A program made the position numbers and the translations under genes. This document shows positions 10,001 to 22,000 of a DNA stretch of 64,000 nt, piece by piece (the stretch's first letter is position 1; the number at the start of each line of letters is the position of its first letter). The stretch covers positions 3,038,001-3,102,000 of the forward strand of contig JADLSH010000199.1 of assembly GCA_016169945.1 (NCBI GenBank), given 5' to 3'. The notes beneath the pieces were generated by a model. That model worked only from the letters and a program-made list of their open reading frames with translations, was not told the DNA's origin and made no database searches. Origin of the DNA: Trachythela sp. YZ-2020. Taxonomy: Eukaryota; Cnidaria; Anthozoa; Malacalcyonacea; Clavulariidae.

Positions 10001-12113
10001 CATTGGACTTGCATCAAAGGACTCTGACTTTTCTGGACTTGGGAATTTAACTCAAATCCTTTACAATTAAGTCCACCAATTTAGTTCCCTAATGAATCCC
10101 CTCCACCTCCAATACAGGAAAAATGTCAAACATCAAACAGCTTGGCAACAGCAATGTTTGACTACAACACCAGTACATTGAGCACCCAATCATACTCTTT
10201 GAGAAATTGATACTAGTAGTTAACTAGACAGTACCTGTCAGATTATTACATTTGTTCCTCTGTAAATGGCCAATAAAATGCCATTTTATTTCTTGTAATT
10301 TTAGAACCTGTGAAACAAAATCATGAACTATTAGTCTAGTAATCCAGCTCAAAACAACATAAATAAGGTTATAATTATTTGTTATTGTTATTAGTTATAT
10401 AAAGAGTACTGTTCAGTAATTAAATGCATTGTGTAGCGTTAATTCACAGAACAGTTAATTTAATAAAACATCATGTGGTTGTGTTTACCTCAAGATGGCA
10501 GCCCTTCTGCACAATTTCTTGGACCTACAAACATAATCCTGGAGTCTTTAATACAATAATGTGAGTTTTCTGCTTGGAGGTTCCGTCATCTTTTTATATC
10601 TTACTGAGAAAATTATCTTATTGTTGTTATATACTGTTAGTAATTGCTATGGTGTATAATAATCTGAAATTCATGAATAATTAATGAGTAATGAAAACAA
10701 AGGAAATCACTATTGCGACAGCAACTGGATATACAATCTTAATTGACACTGCGGTTAATTAATACTGTCAGAGAAAAACTCTAACTTTTAATAGCTCGGA
10801 CATCCCGCATTTCTGGCCGGTGAAATTATTCAGCTAAACTAAAGCCTGACAAAGTCCCCTTAAATGTAAAATACTTAATGTAACTAGAAAAATGTCTGTA
10901 GAAGTCAAGAAATAACTGAATCACTTCTGAGTTTTATTGTAAAGTCCGTACAGTAAATATTATTCAAAGTAAACGCAACATCAGATGAAATTAACAAAGA
11001 ACATAAGTTTTGACAGTTGCAGCCACTGTGGGCCGGCTCTTTTCACTTGTCAGCAACTTCGAAACTTAATCCATGAGAAAATTGCATGAAAATAGTTTGC
11101 TCTTTCGCTTCACTTAGCAACTGAATTACATGTAAACTTTAAAAAGTGGCCGGTCAAAATGACCGGTCGTGCGAGAGTTTGGCCGGACTACTACTCATTG
11201 AGTAATTTGACCGGCCGTTATTTCGCGCCCTGGTATTAGCAAAGTCCTCAATATTGGATTTGATATATTACTCCCACTCTGGAAAGTTTGTATCGTGCAA
11301 CCGAGATATCGGGCGCACAAATTTGATTTCTCTGTATATTTACTATTAAATTTTCGAAAAATCTCGGTTGCACGATTTCCAAACTTTCCATTCAGGTATT
11401 ACTTCAATACGGTGTTTCCAGTTAAATAGGGTATACAATGAAATGGGGTAGTATTCTGGAGATTCAAGGATCTTTTATCAGTAAACTTGTATTGTTCATA
11501 ATTATAGTATAATACAAATAGCTATATTTAGAACTTACATAATTCTCACCAAAATGTCTTTGTCCACATTTATAAGCCTCTATAACAGATTCTGCTGGTC
11601 TTGTCTTACTAACTGCAATTAATTGTGGAAAACGAGAGCCAAGTTCCTATAAAATTAAGCAGTAGTAGTACGGTTGGTTAGGGGTTACTTCTGGCCGAAA
11701 ACCCCATCTTTTAGGGTTCCGTTTCTGGCCGAAACTGATGAAAAAAGTATGGCCAGAACCAGTACTCTGTCTTAGTTAGAAAAAGAGAATGTTTATTTAC
11801 TGATGAAAATCAAACATTTGAACAAATGTTACAAATTACATTACTAGTTACTACTAACATCATTTTAACTACATATACACACTGCAATTATACATATTCA
11901 CATATGAAGTCTGCATGCTGGCTAACCAGTATTGTAAATTTATCGCAGTCAAGCTTTGTTCTTTTTACAATTTACACTTTAAAATGTTTTACTGGAACAC
12001 AAATGACAAATCTATGTACTTACCGCTGGTCGCCTCTGCACAGCATTTTCAATACGACCTAAAATCACTTTCAGAGCTGAACCAAGCGGTGAATCTACCA
12101 TCACACGAAACAT
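7070..12113 (-). CDS. PLPBP: pyridoxal 5'-phosphate homeostasis protein (PLPBP/YggS family), last exon not found
   Basis: Seven exons, in gene order 12024-12113, 11539-11646, 10489-10524, 10235-10307, 9394-9528, 8001-8146 and 7070-7168, join in phase and give 229 codons. The ATG is at 12113. The PLP-lysine motif is visible ([17 protein letters not shown]), as are [37 protein letters not shown] and [13 protein letters not shown]. The family binds and buffers PLP in cytosol and mitochondria. After EHA the donor GTAAGT is good, but no exon for the expected VEVGSTNVRIGSTIFG-type segment, which helps hold the PLP phosphate, is seen down to position 1. It may be lost, diverged or outside the window; a partial gene copy cannot be excluded. 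Confidence 0.9.
7487..7806. mobile_element. foldback element in PLPBP intron region
   Basis: The ends CCAGGGATATTTTCAAGCA and TGCTTGAAAATATCCCTGCAG are inverted. Inside are a further pair based on ACTCAATCTTC and a shared TACTACTGGTATA word. A related element is at 42954-43247. It lies between PLPBP exons 6 and 7. Confidence 0.7.
9884..10014. repeat. 15-bp tandem repeat in PLPBP intron
   Basis: The unit GGACTTGAAAACATT repeats eight to nine times, with one unit changed (CGCACTTGAAAAC). The period is a multiple of three, so both strands look coding, but the array lies between PLPBP exons 4 and 5. Confidence 0.95.
11288..11393. repeat. inverted repeat in PLPBP intron
   Basis: TGGAAAGTTTGTATCGTGCA followed by ACCGAGATAT is mirrored at about 11362-11393 (ATCTCGGTTGCACGATT, then CCAAACTTTCCA). 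It is about 105 bp and MITE-like. Confidence 0.7.
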
Positions 12114-13911
12114 ATACAGCAAAAACTGTCTTCTTACATTAGAAAATATTCAAAGAATATGAAATTTTTACTCCATAAATGAATAATTATGAAAGTGGTA
12201 AACAATAAACTACTTTACATGTTCGCTGCGTACTTCATGTAAGGGCCTATTATTTTGTCCTTTGGTTTTGGCACTGGCCTCAAAAATATCTGGAACGCTT
12301 GGAGTGCCCGCAGAGTAAAATTGCCTGAAAACTGGACCACGGGTTACAAGGACACTGGGTAAGGACACTGGGTAAGGACCACTGACCTATACTAAATAGG
12401 TCAGTGGTATGGACCACTCAAAACCTCACACGGTTTTGAAATCACGTGACGCCATAGACGTTATAGACGCCAGAGCCAACATGTAAACAAATGTTCTGAT
12501 TGGTCGAAAGTGTATGGTATTTAAAAGAAAAAAACGACTTTATCTGGAAAATTCTACATGGGCAAACTAGTTGCATAAAATTCCTGTTTTATATCAGTCC
12601 TTGTAACTCTGCTGTTGTATAAAAAGTTTAAGCAAACAATTTATTCTCAGATCAGTAAAACGTTGGTACAACTCACTATCAAATTCCATTAATAGATGCC
12701 TAACGTCAATACTTCTCCAGGTTATTTGAATGTTTTATAGCCAACTGAGCGATTAATTGTATCAATTCAATATAAAGTGCGTGAGAAATAATCTTGACGC
12801 CATATTTTGCTTTGCATATTATAATATCTCAGTTTTACTCGTTTCTGATTGGTTAAAGACACAATTTTTTTAACCGGTATTCAGAAAATTAGACAATAGC
12901 TGTGGTGTTAATTTTGAATACCACACATTCGACAAACTCAATAGTACCTTTTGACCAATCAGAGCATTTCAATTGACAATAGAGTATACTTAAAATACCA
13001 TTTTTGGTATATATAGTACAATCTGATCTGATACTATCAGTATCACTGTATCGGAAATTGAACATTGTTCAGTTATATATCGACCAGTTTCAACAGGTAA
13101 TCTACGAGCTGAAATCCTTAATTTTGTAAAGCCTGACGCCCTGACGATGTTTGAAGTTGTGAATTGAAGAGAGATATTTCTCAAAGCCAAAATTTACTTT
13201 CAGTTTTTTAAGAAGTCTTAATTTAACCTTAGGCATTATTCAGTTCCACCCTGTTGAATCTGTTCTTTCTTTCAGTATTTAATGAAATATTAATTTAGTC
13301 GATTCTTGCAAAAATTTTCTTGTTCATCGAGTGGTATTACGAAGTCTAAATGCTTAATTTATATATTTCTTGGTGAAAAGCGCACCAAATCCAGTCTGCG
13401 AAAAGTAAACAGCTTAAATCTGTCTCGCCAGGTTTTACTGGGCCACAGGCACGAGTTGTTAAACTAGAGATTGGGTATATCGTTTATAAACATATTTAAA
13501 CAAAGTAGGACATAGATTACATCCTAGTGTCATTACTCCAACATCGGATTTAAAGAATGGAGTGCATCCTGACTATATTCAATTTAACCAACGAATTAAC
13601 TCAAGAATATGTCTGATACATACTAAGCAACTGCAAGCGTATGAATTTCCTACTACAAGTACAACGTTGTCCTTGCTGATATATAATAAAAAGGATAAGT
13701 TTAAACTGAATATATATATAGGCCTTCTCTCCACACACTATCGTGTCTCACAGCTTCTCACTATATTGCCTTTGTCCTTTGATGTTTAAAAACCTGGCAA
13801 ATATTGAAATCCTTTACTGTTTGAGCTTCGGTGCTCATCTTCTCAGTATTAAAATTTATCTTGTTCAGATTTTTAAGAAATAATAGAACCATTCCGATGA
13901 TGCTCAAGCCA
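12114..13911. other. intergenic, PLPBP upstream side
   Basis: No exon is recognised. The first few hundred bases should hold the PLPBP promoter (minus strand). There is a perfect short palindrome around CCACTGACCTATACTAAATA at 12380-12409. An ATTGGT/ACCAAT-flanked inverted segment lies at about 12825-12970. The remainder is AT-rich with no feature I can support. Confidence 0.5.
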
Positions 13912-14080
13912 GGTACGCTGAGATTTGTCGGACCGATTTTAAGTTTTGCTAAATGTTAATGACGAATACTTCTATTTGATGATGTCGTTAGAGGAATTTT
14001 GCCAAGTATTTTTCAAATAAAGCATCTGATTTTTGCCGACAAATCGTAGCACGTAAACCATAAACGTACCTTCAGTGATT
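13912..14080. mobile_element. MITE family M1, copy 1 (diverged)
   Basis: It shares GATTTGTCGGACCGATTTTA, AATGTTAATGACGAATA and TTTGCCAAGTATTTTTCAAA with elements at 36115-36300 and 49617-49795, which all end in inverted CGATTTGTCGG / CCGACAAATCG words. Three copies in one window establish it as an interspersed family. Confidence 0.8.
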
Positions 14081-14316
14081 TTATTTGACGTACATGCATG
14101 ACTTACGTGTTTTTATAGCATTATTCCATTAACTATATATATAGTTTCCAGATTCTATGGGGTTATTATCGTATATATATACATATATATATAGCTATCT
14201 GATTCAGTATATAATCTATAGACTATGTCATAGAATTATGAAATTGTCTTTTTTGTTTCCTAACCATATGCATGCGTTTGTATTCCTTTCTTTTTTGCAA
14301 AATACGACGTATAAAA

Positions 14317-14490
14317 ATGACGTTTATAGTCAGCATGAGCTATAGAGAATTCTTGACGTCATATATCTTATGTATATGTATAGCACTTACTAGCCCGGCT
14401 ACTTCACTTGTGCAACGACAACCATCGCGTTCTGAACTCTATATCAAGACGAAGATCAATCGAAGTATAAAGGAAGAATACAATATGTTG
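14317..14490 (+). CDS. orphan candidate signal-peptide exon
   Basis: An ATG at 14317 (another at 14335) opens 58 codons ending at a GTAGGT donor (14491). The N-terminus is a plausible signal peptide (FLTSYILCICIALTSPATS), followed by a basic stretch (VQRQPSRSELYIKTKINRS). It ends in phase 0, so it does not fit directly onto the phase-1 EF-hand exon at 20577, and no partner exon was found. It could be a first exon of an unrecognised secreted protein, or chance. Confidence 0.3.
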
Positions 14491-15764
14491 GTAGGTCAAC
14501 GAACTTTACATATTATAAAGCTTCATTCTTGGTTTCTTAGGATAGATAAATATAGATAGACTGGTTTACTTAGTTACCCTGCAGTTATGTAATACAACTG
14601 AATTGCGTAATCTTTACAACATTTGTTATATAAAATTATTCTACAAAACTATATCTTACTCCTAATTAAGTTAAAAACAGTAAAACTGTACATTGTTATA
14701 AGAATGTCTAAACTCATCTGATGCGTTTGTACTACATCGCATAATGAAGGATTCTGAAAACCTCTTAACTTCGTTTTAGCAATAGGCCTATAAACTTTCT
14801 GTTTCCTAAGATTGTATCTATACTTTGAACATGTGCACTTGGAATTAAGTCGCAATTAAAGTTTGTTATTTAAGCTTTCGCATAAAGATTTAAAAAGTTT
14901 TTCCATTATAGCACCATGGTGTTGTCTAACTCAGTGTAGCGATTCCAGCGATGTCGCCGAGAGCTTCGGAGTACGGCTTACCAGGAAAAATGCACGATAG
15001 AGCTCTCTTCTGAACTCTTTCTAGGTCTGTCTGTAAATATTTACGTAGAGAATGGTGAAATACAAAACATGCATAATCCAACGACGACCAAATACAAGCA
15101 CAGTAATAGGCAACCCTGCCTTAAATGTTTTCCACTTGTACCTAAATGCAATGCAGTCGGCTTTCTTGGCAGCTCGGCATATTCAGTGCGACATAAAATA
15201 TTAACCATATGATAGACATTGTAAAATTGTTGATATTACACAATATGGATATGCCTTTGTTAATTAATATTTTGAATAGTGACATTGCGATTCTTGGGCA
15301 TTACTCATTAGCGTTACGCTAAGAAACGATTTCGTTCCAATGTATTGTTGCCGCAGTGAGCGAGCCTAAAGTGAGCGAGCCTAAAGTGAGCGAGCCTAAA
15401 GTGAGCGAGCCTAAAGTGAGCGAGCCTAAAGTGAGCGAGCCTAAAGTGAGCGAGCCTAAAGTGAGCGAGCCTAAAGTGAGCGAGCAACTGGCAGCAATCC
15501 TAATCTTTGCGTAGGAATGAAATTTTGGATTTTTGCCAAGCGCGCTGCATTGTGGTCGGGTCCCTGCATGCATTGCGGCGGGCTTTTCTTGGCAGCTCGC
15601 CTGCTCGCCACGTGCAGTGCCACCTAATTGATACAACACAATATAAATATGCTTTTGCGAATTAATATTTTGTAATTTTGAATAATGACATTGTGATTTT
15701 TGCCGTCCCATTTGCGTTACGCCATGAAACGACTTGTTTCGTTCGAATTTATAAATCTTTTACT
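14491..15764. other. intergenic with a 15-bp tandem repeat
   Basis: Apart from the tandem array at 15354-15487 I see no supported feature. A loosely repeated pair of segments flanks that array: the TTAATTAATATTTTGAATAGTGACATT words near 15257 and similar words near 15660. Confidence 0.5.
15354..15487. repeat. 15-bp tandem repeat GTGAGCGAGCCTAAA
   Basis: GTGAGCGAGCCTAAA is repeated about nine times with almost no variation, which implies recent expansion. The Leu/Thr/Gly-rich reading frame on the minus strand (SLTLG units) is a by-product of the 15-bp period. Confidence 0.97.
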
Positions 15765-17318
15765 CAGGGGCGGATCTAGGATTTTGGAAACATAAGTCGA
15801 ACGCCGAAGGCGTGAGACATGCTAGGGGGGTACGGGGGGCATGCCCCTCCGGAAAATTTTGAAATCTAGACTCCCTGAAATGCAATTTCAAGCGTTTTGG
15901 GGGTGAGATTTTGCAGAATTCCCAAGATAATGAAGTACATCAAAGACACGATTTTTTATGATCTCACAAACATACCTTCTCCCAGACATTTATCTTCGGA
16001 ATTAAATGACTTGGAAAAGTCAATTGAATTGTACACATCATGTAGTTTCAATAGGCTTTGAATTAAAATGAATTTGGCTTATACTTAAAATTTAAGCACA
16101 TAAAATCCTTCACAAGACACAAATTGAAGTGAATGATACTAATAACTGATCCAATATAAATCGCTGCATGTGAAACAAAATTCTCAAGCAAAATAAAGAG
16201 TTATATTTCAATTATACTTTGTAAAATGCATTATCCAATTACAATTACAATTTATACTATAAATAGACTTTCATCGCAAATGATATTCATCGCAAATCTT
16301 TCATACAATGCAAATTAGCAAAATAACATCGTTTTAACACTCCAATTGCGTTACTCTGATCCTTTATTATAAATTATAAATACAGTAGGAATTAGGAAAG
16401 CGGGAAGGTCCGAAAGAGCAATGCAAGTTGCTCGATAAAAATGTATTAAAGCGTGTTATATTTCAACTTCGCATCATTTTTATCATACAGAATATATTGC
16501 AGCATATTAATTTCTATTTATTTTGGATATTTTCATACGTTATAGCAGTGCACGCTTTATCTTTGGCTTTACCACCCAAATTACCACCACGATCTTTGTG
16601 AGGCACGTAGATTTCAGCAGAGAAGTCTCTACTGAGTGGAGTGCCTTCTCGTTGCTGAATAGCAAAGATAAAAGCTGCTCGCTTGATGGCTTCGCTGCCC
16701 GACGACAACCTCATTCAAAGACAGTCGAAGTTTATTTAAGGCCGTTAAATCGTATCGTGCAATCGCATTTCGAACGTCCGCGTACATATCAATACTCGAC
16801 ATCGTAAAACAATTTTCCTACTATGAAAAACCTTGGTATAGTTTATAATATACGAGATTACAAGTAGAAAGACTGCTTTGCATGAATTTCGCAATTTTCA
16901 GGACTGATGCCCCCAGCTGCGAATCAGTCCGAATCAGTCCAAAAAAATGAACCTATAGGAATTGTCAATATTTTCAAATTGACCAATCAACATGAAAGAA
17001 ATGGACTGATAAAGACTCCCTTAAGGTGCAAATCAGTCCGACCACCCCACAGATCAGTCCAGATAAGTCGAAATGACCTCTCGACCAATCAAATGAGCAT
17101 AATGACCACCCGATTCTGCGAGTTTCCTGCGTTTTACCGCTGCTCTAGATAAAGCATATATTTATTCAGAACTGAGCTCGTAAAGACGTAAACTGGACTA
17201 TGATATGAATTTCATATTATAATTAATTATTCAAATTTCGAAATAATAAATAATTATTTATTTGCAAAAAAATACGTCAGTCACGCGACTGATTGGACTT
17301 ACCCTAGATCCGCCCCTG
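15765..17318. mobile_element. hAT-like non-autonomous DNA transposon, 1,554 bp
   Basis: The ends are perfect 16-bp inverted repeats (CAGGGGCGGATCTAGG), flanked on both sides by TTTTACT, a 7-bp duplication that can be read as 8 bp with the adjoining C. TIRs beginning CAGGGGCGG with 7-8 bp duplications are typical of hAT elements. Near the right end the word AATCAGTCC and its complement GGACTGAT recur at about 16899-17060 and again near 17288, as expected for subterminal transposase-binding repeats. No transposase is seen. A minus-strand reading around 16514-16800 (EAIKRAAFIFAIQQREGTPL) looks protein-like but is short and frame-broken. Confidence 0.88.
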
Positions 17319-18079
17319 TTTTACTCAACAATAGAACAGCACATATTTCGTCTCTGCGCTTACGTTTGTCAAATAGTGTCACGTCTTGACGTCAAGCACC
17401 CTCACAGGTCTCAGGTGGTCTGACGCCATTTACTACAGTATAAACAGTTTCAACTGGCAAGCATATTTTAGTATATGATATATATAGATTACTTCATGGT
17501 TGGTGAGTTCTTGACTTTGCATGAGCCCTGTTTGAACAAATTTCCGAAGATTCCGACAGGTTATGCTGCATGTAGGGTAGCAATAACCTTTTAGCAAATC
17601 TGGATCTCTATGACTAGTTTGTTCTGCTGGCTTTCACCATAGTCCCTATAATACAGTGTCTGCATGGAAACGCGGCAAACTTGAAAGTTTATAGCCATGT
17701 CCGCGTGGGTTAATGTTGAGGGTGTACTGAGAGTGCACGTTTTCTTTGTTTTACAACGTGTTTACTGAGCGTGAAGGTGCACAAACATGAACAAAAACAT
17801 AGAACAAAAGGTTTAGATGTGTTTCCAGACACTGTGTTATAGGGACTATGCTTTGTCTTTGACCAAACTATTTTACTGATATGTCATTGTTTCAAGGCAG
17901 TATATACCCTGAAACACCTTTTTAGATAGGCTCACCCTATGCCTCCTGCAGATTCAAATCCGCTCACCCTTAATAAATAATTTTGTTGATTAACTTTGTT
18001 TACTTTTATATTATAATACTTATACACTAACACATTCTTTTCTTCTCCCGATGCTGCCAAAAGAGTCTACCCGGTGAGT
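17319..18079. other. intergenic, one partly symmetric segment
   Basis: Two short inverted words, TAGTCCCTATAATACAGTGT near 17640 and ACACTGTGTTATAGGGACTA near 17829, bound about 210 bp with a foldback layout. A donor-like ATGGTTGGTGAGT at 17496 was considered as a start exon for the EF-hand gene but has no supporting context. Confidence 0.5.
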
Positions 18080-18385
18080 GTGTTTAAATATTATTCGAGT
18101 ACTGATAAAACTGATAATCTCACACGTGAGATTATTTATGATAATCTCACATGTGAAAATTATCGCTTTTGAAGTTTATGAAAATGGATATTTTATTTTA
18201 TTTTATTTTATTTGAAAAGACTGTCCTTTATATAATAAACAGAAAAATACATGGATGCTTGGAAATACCAGATTTATTTCTCGTGTTGAACATGCATGAT
18301 ATCTCACTCGTTCGCTGCGCTCACTCGTGAGATATCGAAATAAATCTGGTATTTCCGCGCACCCATGTATTATTCTCTATATAAT
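18080..18385. mobile_element. MITE family M2, copy 1
   Basis: Nearly identical in order and orientation to 31440-31715: ATAATCTCACATGTGAAAAT, ACTGTCCTTTATATAATAAA, ATGCTTGGAAATACCAGATT and a central palindrome around GATATCTCACTCGTTC. This copy has an extra TTTTA run (18193-18210) and lacks the short TGTCCAACACTC segment. Confidence 0.9.
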
Positions 18386-18574
18386 TGAATAATACACAAC
18401 CAACGTGTGATCAGAGTTAATAGATAGATAGATAGATTATACGGTTATATATATTATAGATAGATAGTAAAGTTATTTACAAAATAAGGAGTATATCAAT
18501 ATAGAATGTTGTCAATAGTGTCACTAATATAATAGTTATTAGTAGAATCATACTAGTATACTATTGCAAATGCT

Positions 18575-18910
18575 GTAATTTGATTGGCTACGCTACTCGC
18601 TATCTAATTGTCGATAGATAGCGAGTAGCGAAACAGCCATCTCTGTAGTGCTGACTGTTGCTTCTAATACTAGCATGACTATAGTCTAGTACTTACTGCT
18701 TTGCAATGTTTTATTCAGTGTTTCACTTTCAACCTTCCTCGATTGCAGTAAACTTTCCTCACGGGTGGTACCCGCATACCAGCAGCTTTTTTGCAGTTCT
18801 GCCCGTGAGGAATTAGGTTCACTGACACTGGCATTGATTGAGGTTAAAAATGAAACACTGAATAAAACATTGCAAAGCAGTATAAGTACTAGACTAGTCA
18901 GGCTAGTATA
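18575..18910. mobile_element. two adjacent foldback elements
   Basis: A compact palindrome, GCTACTCGCTATCTA followed by TAGATAGCGAGTAGC (about 18592-18633), is followed by a 250-bp foldback (18655-18910). The latter's arms share TTGCAATGTTTTATTCAGTG, TTTCACTTTCAACCTTCCTC and CTAGTACTTA with their complements. A half copy of the second element lies at about 30140-30290. Confidence 0.75.
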
Positions 18911-19047
18911 TGGCCTCGTCCTTTTGACAGAATAAAGTTTGATTATTTAAAAACCTATTTGTTCTATAGCTCTTGGTTACTGGTTTATGTTCATGGCCAT
19001 TTGGGGACAAACGAATTGTCAGACAGGTATATTAGTACTAGAAATAC

Positions 19048-22000
19048 ATGCATGGAGCAACCTCAATAAAACAACTAAAACGTAAGTCGTAACTAAAATA
19101 AGCTTGAAATTCATTTAAAATCTAACAATTCATTTAAAATCTATCAATTTATTCATTGTCTTTAAAAACAAATTAAAAAATATTCGAATTGTAATTGAGA
19201 TAGCTGCATGTATATAATAAAGATAGTGCAATTACTCTCCTATATAAAAACAGTTTAAGTACATTTTTGGGATATGCATGCATGGTATTAGTTACTTTGT
19301 ACATTTTTTTCTCAATATTTGACTGTAAATAATTTCATTACTTAATTCTTTAACAACTGAACTAGGGTCTTAATTCAAAAGTCTCATGTTTAGGTTTCTA
19401 GTAGACCTCTAGGCCTTACCTTACTTATTTTATATAAATTACTACTCTTGTAAATAAATAAAAATGATTAGAAAAAAACACAACAAAAACAACATGGGAA
19501 CAAGCAATTTGCGAGCTGTGAAGCCGCGAGTTTCGCGCCAAATTACAAATCAGATGCGCCCAGCAGCCAGCCTTATATTGCTGGTATATAGAAAGAAGGG
19601 AGTGGGCGGACTGATATAAAAATCAGGCTTTTAGCTAAAAAAAATTGCTAAATGTTAAATTATACACAGCGAAAGGTTTATATTCATTATTCAGTGTGCC
19701 CGATGTAGGACATTAGCTGTCAGTAAACAATATAACAGTATATAACAATAATATCAACAATAACAGAACAACCTACGAATAGCAAATGCTGTCTGCAGAA
19801 CATTAATTTACTATTTTCCGAGATTCTCTCACATCACTCCATTACTGATATCTCTTCACTGGTTACCAGTAAAATTTCGGATCGAATTCAAAATTGCCCC
19901 GTTAGTTTACAAGGCTCTTAACAACATGGCTCCTATCTACATTTCTGAACTGCTTACCGCCAAACCATCAAGTGATCGCTGGACATTAAGATCAGATGAC
20001 CAAAGTCTGTTACATATCCCGAAAACAAACTGTAAGACTTTAGGAGATCGGGCCTTTGCACATCCTGCTCCACAACTGTGGAATTCACTGCCTCTGAATG
20101 TGAGGAACTGTGAAAACATTTTAGTATTTACAGTAAGAAACATTTGAAAACATTCCTTTTTAAGAAGGCTTTTAACTTTTCATGGGTTAGGGCTGCATAT
20201 AGGGTTTTAATATTTTTATCATAGATTTCTACCATATTCTACTCAACGCCATTGGGGTTTACACTGGCGAAACAAGCACAACTGGGCAGATGTGGAGAAA
20301 AATGGTCACTCTTACTCGTAAGATAAATTCCAAATGCGAGTATACCACCGAAATTCATTGTCCATTCACCTGGTGCATTTTGGATCTATATTTCATGCCA
20401 ATCTCATGCAATAATAATTGTGTTAATAATTATATTTGACAACAAGACATTAATTTTTCAGTAATCCAATCATGGTATTTAGGCCTATTTACATTTGAAT
20501 GGAAAATTAATGGTATTAACCCATCCGATCTAGAATGCATGTTTAATTGTTTAATTGTTTCTTTCTTAATTCTTAGACATTGACGAATCTTTCAAATTGT
20601 TTGATAAAAATGGAGATGGAACAATTTCAGTTAAAGAGCTCGCATATACATTAAAATCTCTTGGTCAAAAATATGCCAAGAACGAGATTTCCAACATGGT
20701 GAAGTCGGTAGACAAAAACCGTAAGTAATATTTTGATTACTGCTAGACAAGTCGTCTTCTGTAATAATAGCTTTAAAAGGTATAAAGGAAAGTGTTATCA
20801 ATTCAACGGAAGCCGTGGTATTGGTTATATAGTTGCGCATAACCTATTAACTTATTCATCTGAGCTCGTTTGCCCGTCTCTGCAATTTCTCCATGAATGC
20901 ATCGGAATGAACATTATTACAGCATGTCCAGACTATGTCGCAACTCGCAACAATCGAAGATGGGTAGTATAGATGATTTGTACAAGCAGTATTAGCAACG
21001 TAGCTAGGACCTTTAAAAAACTTGTGCCTGCTAAAGAAACGTAAACAAGGCAAGGGGTTAACACGTGGCTAGATTATAGAATACCCATCCACTTTTGTAA
21101 CTGTTTGTTTTCATGATACGATGATACGAAGTGATAATAATGACGTAATTATTATGAAACCACGTAATTTAATACGCCTGGACAAGCTATACTTTTCAGT
21201 GATACGATGATACGAAGTGAAAATAGATTACGTAATTATTGCTGCCGCAGGCAGCACTCCTAATTTTGACATGCTCCAGAGTTCACTCGACCCAGTCTTT
21301 CGAGCCGAGTTATGTATTGTCGAGATTTCGATCTCGCGTCTGTCCGCCAAGATGTCAGAATTCCGGGGGGGGGCACCGGGGGGAGTGAAAAAATATTGAA
21401 TAGGCAATTCCAGCTATCGCATCTGACTTGATGCAAAATATACGAATTTTACGAACACTTCCCGAAGAAACCAGGTTAGTATGGCTTTATTTCTTTCTGC
21501 TAATATCCACCAAGGCGATGAACTGTTTAGCGTTCATTCTAGAGGCAAACAATGTGCTTTTATGAGTTTATCGGCGCTTCTTACAGCCCGAAATATCCCA
21601 TTGTCCGCATGGTCATTTACAACATTTAATAGTGTCTTAATACAAGGAGACAAGATGTACTTAAGAGCTCTGAATAATGGCCTATTAGTCCTAGCTAGAC
21701 ACTGGTGTAGAATTTTTGTCTATAGATAACTTACCAACAATTGTTACTGTTAATAATTCATGTACGAATACATGTAGTACGATGACAAATAGTGGTATAA
21801 ATCTACCCGTGGAGGTAGCACAAAATATAAACAATCTACACGTGGAGGTAGCTTAAAATATAAACAATCTACCCGTGGAGGTAGCACAAAATATAAACAA
21901 TCTATCCGTGGAGGTAGCACAAAATATAAACAATCTACCCGTGGACGTAGCTCAAAATATAAACAATCTACCCATGGAGGTTGCTCAAAATATAAACAAT

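Noticed and set aside
9835..10070. Periodic protein-like frames (GLENI and CFQVQ repeats) on both strands
   Set aside because: A 15-bp tandem repeat within a PLPBP intron; the period being a multiple of three explains the open frames.
15319..15711. 130-codon minus-strand frame with SLTLG repeats
   Set aside because: Produced by the 15-bp GTGAGCGAGCCTAAA array; flanking parts show no protein features.
16523..16807. Plus-strand 94-codon frame in the hAT-like element as a transposase
   Set aside because: No transposase motif, and the opposite strand looks more protein-like; neither supports a functional gene.
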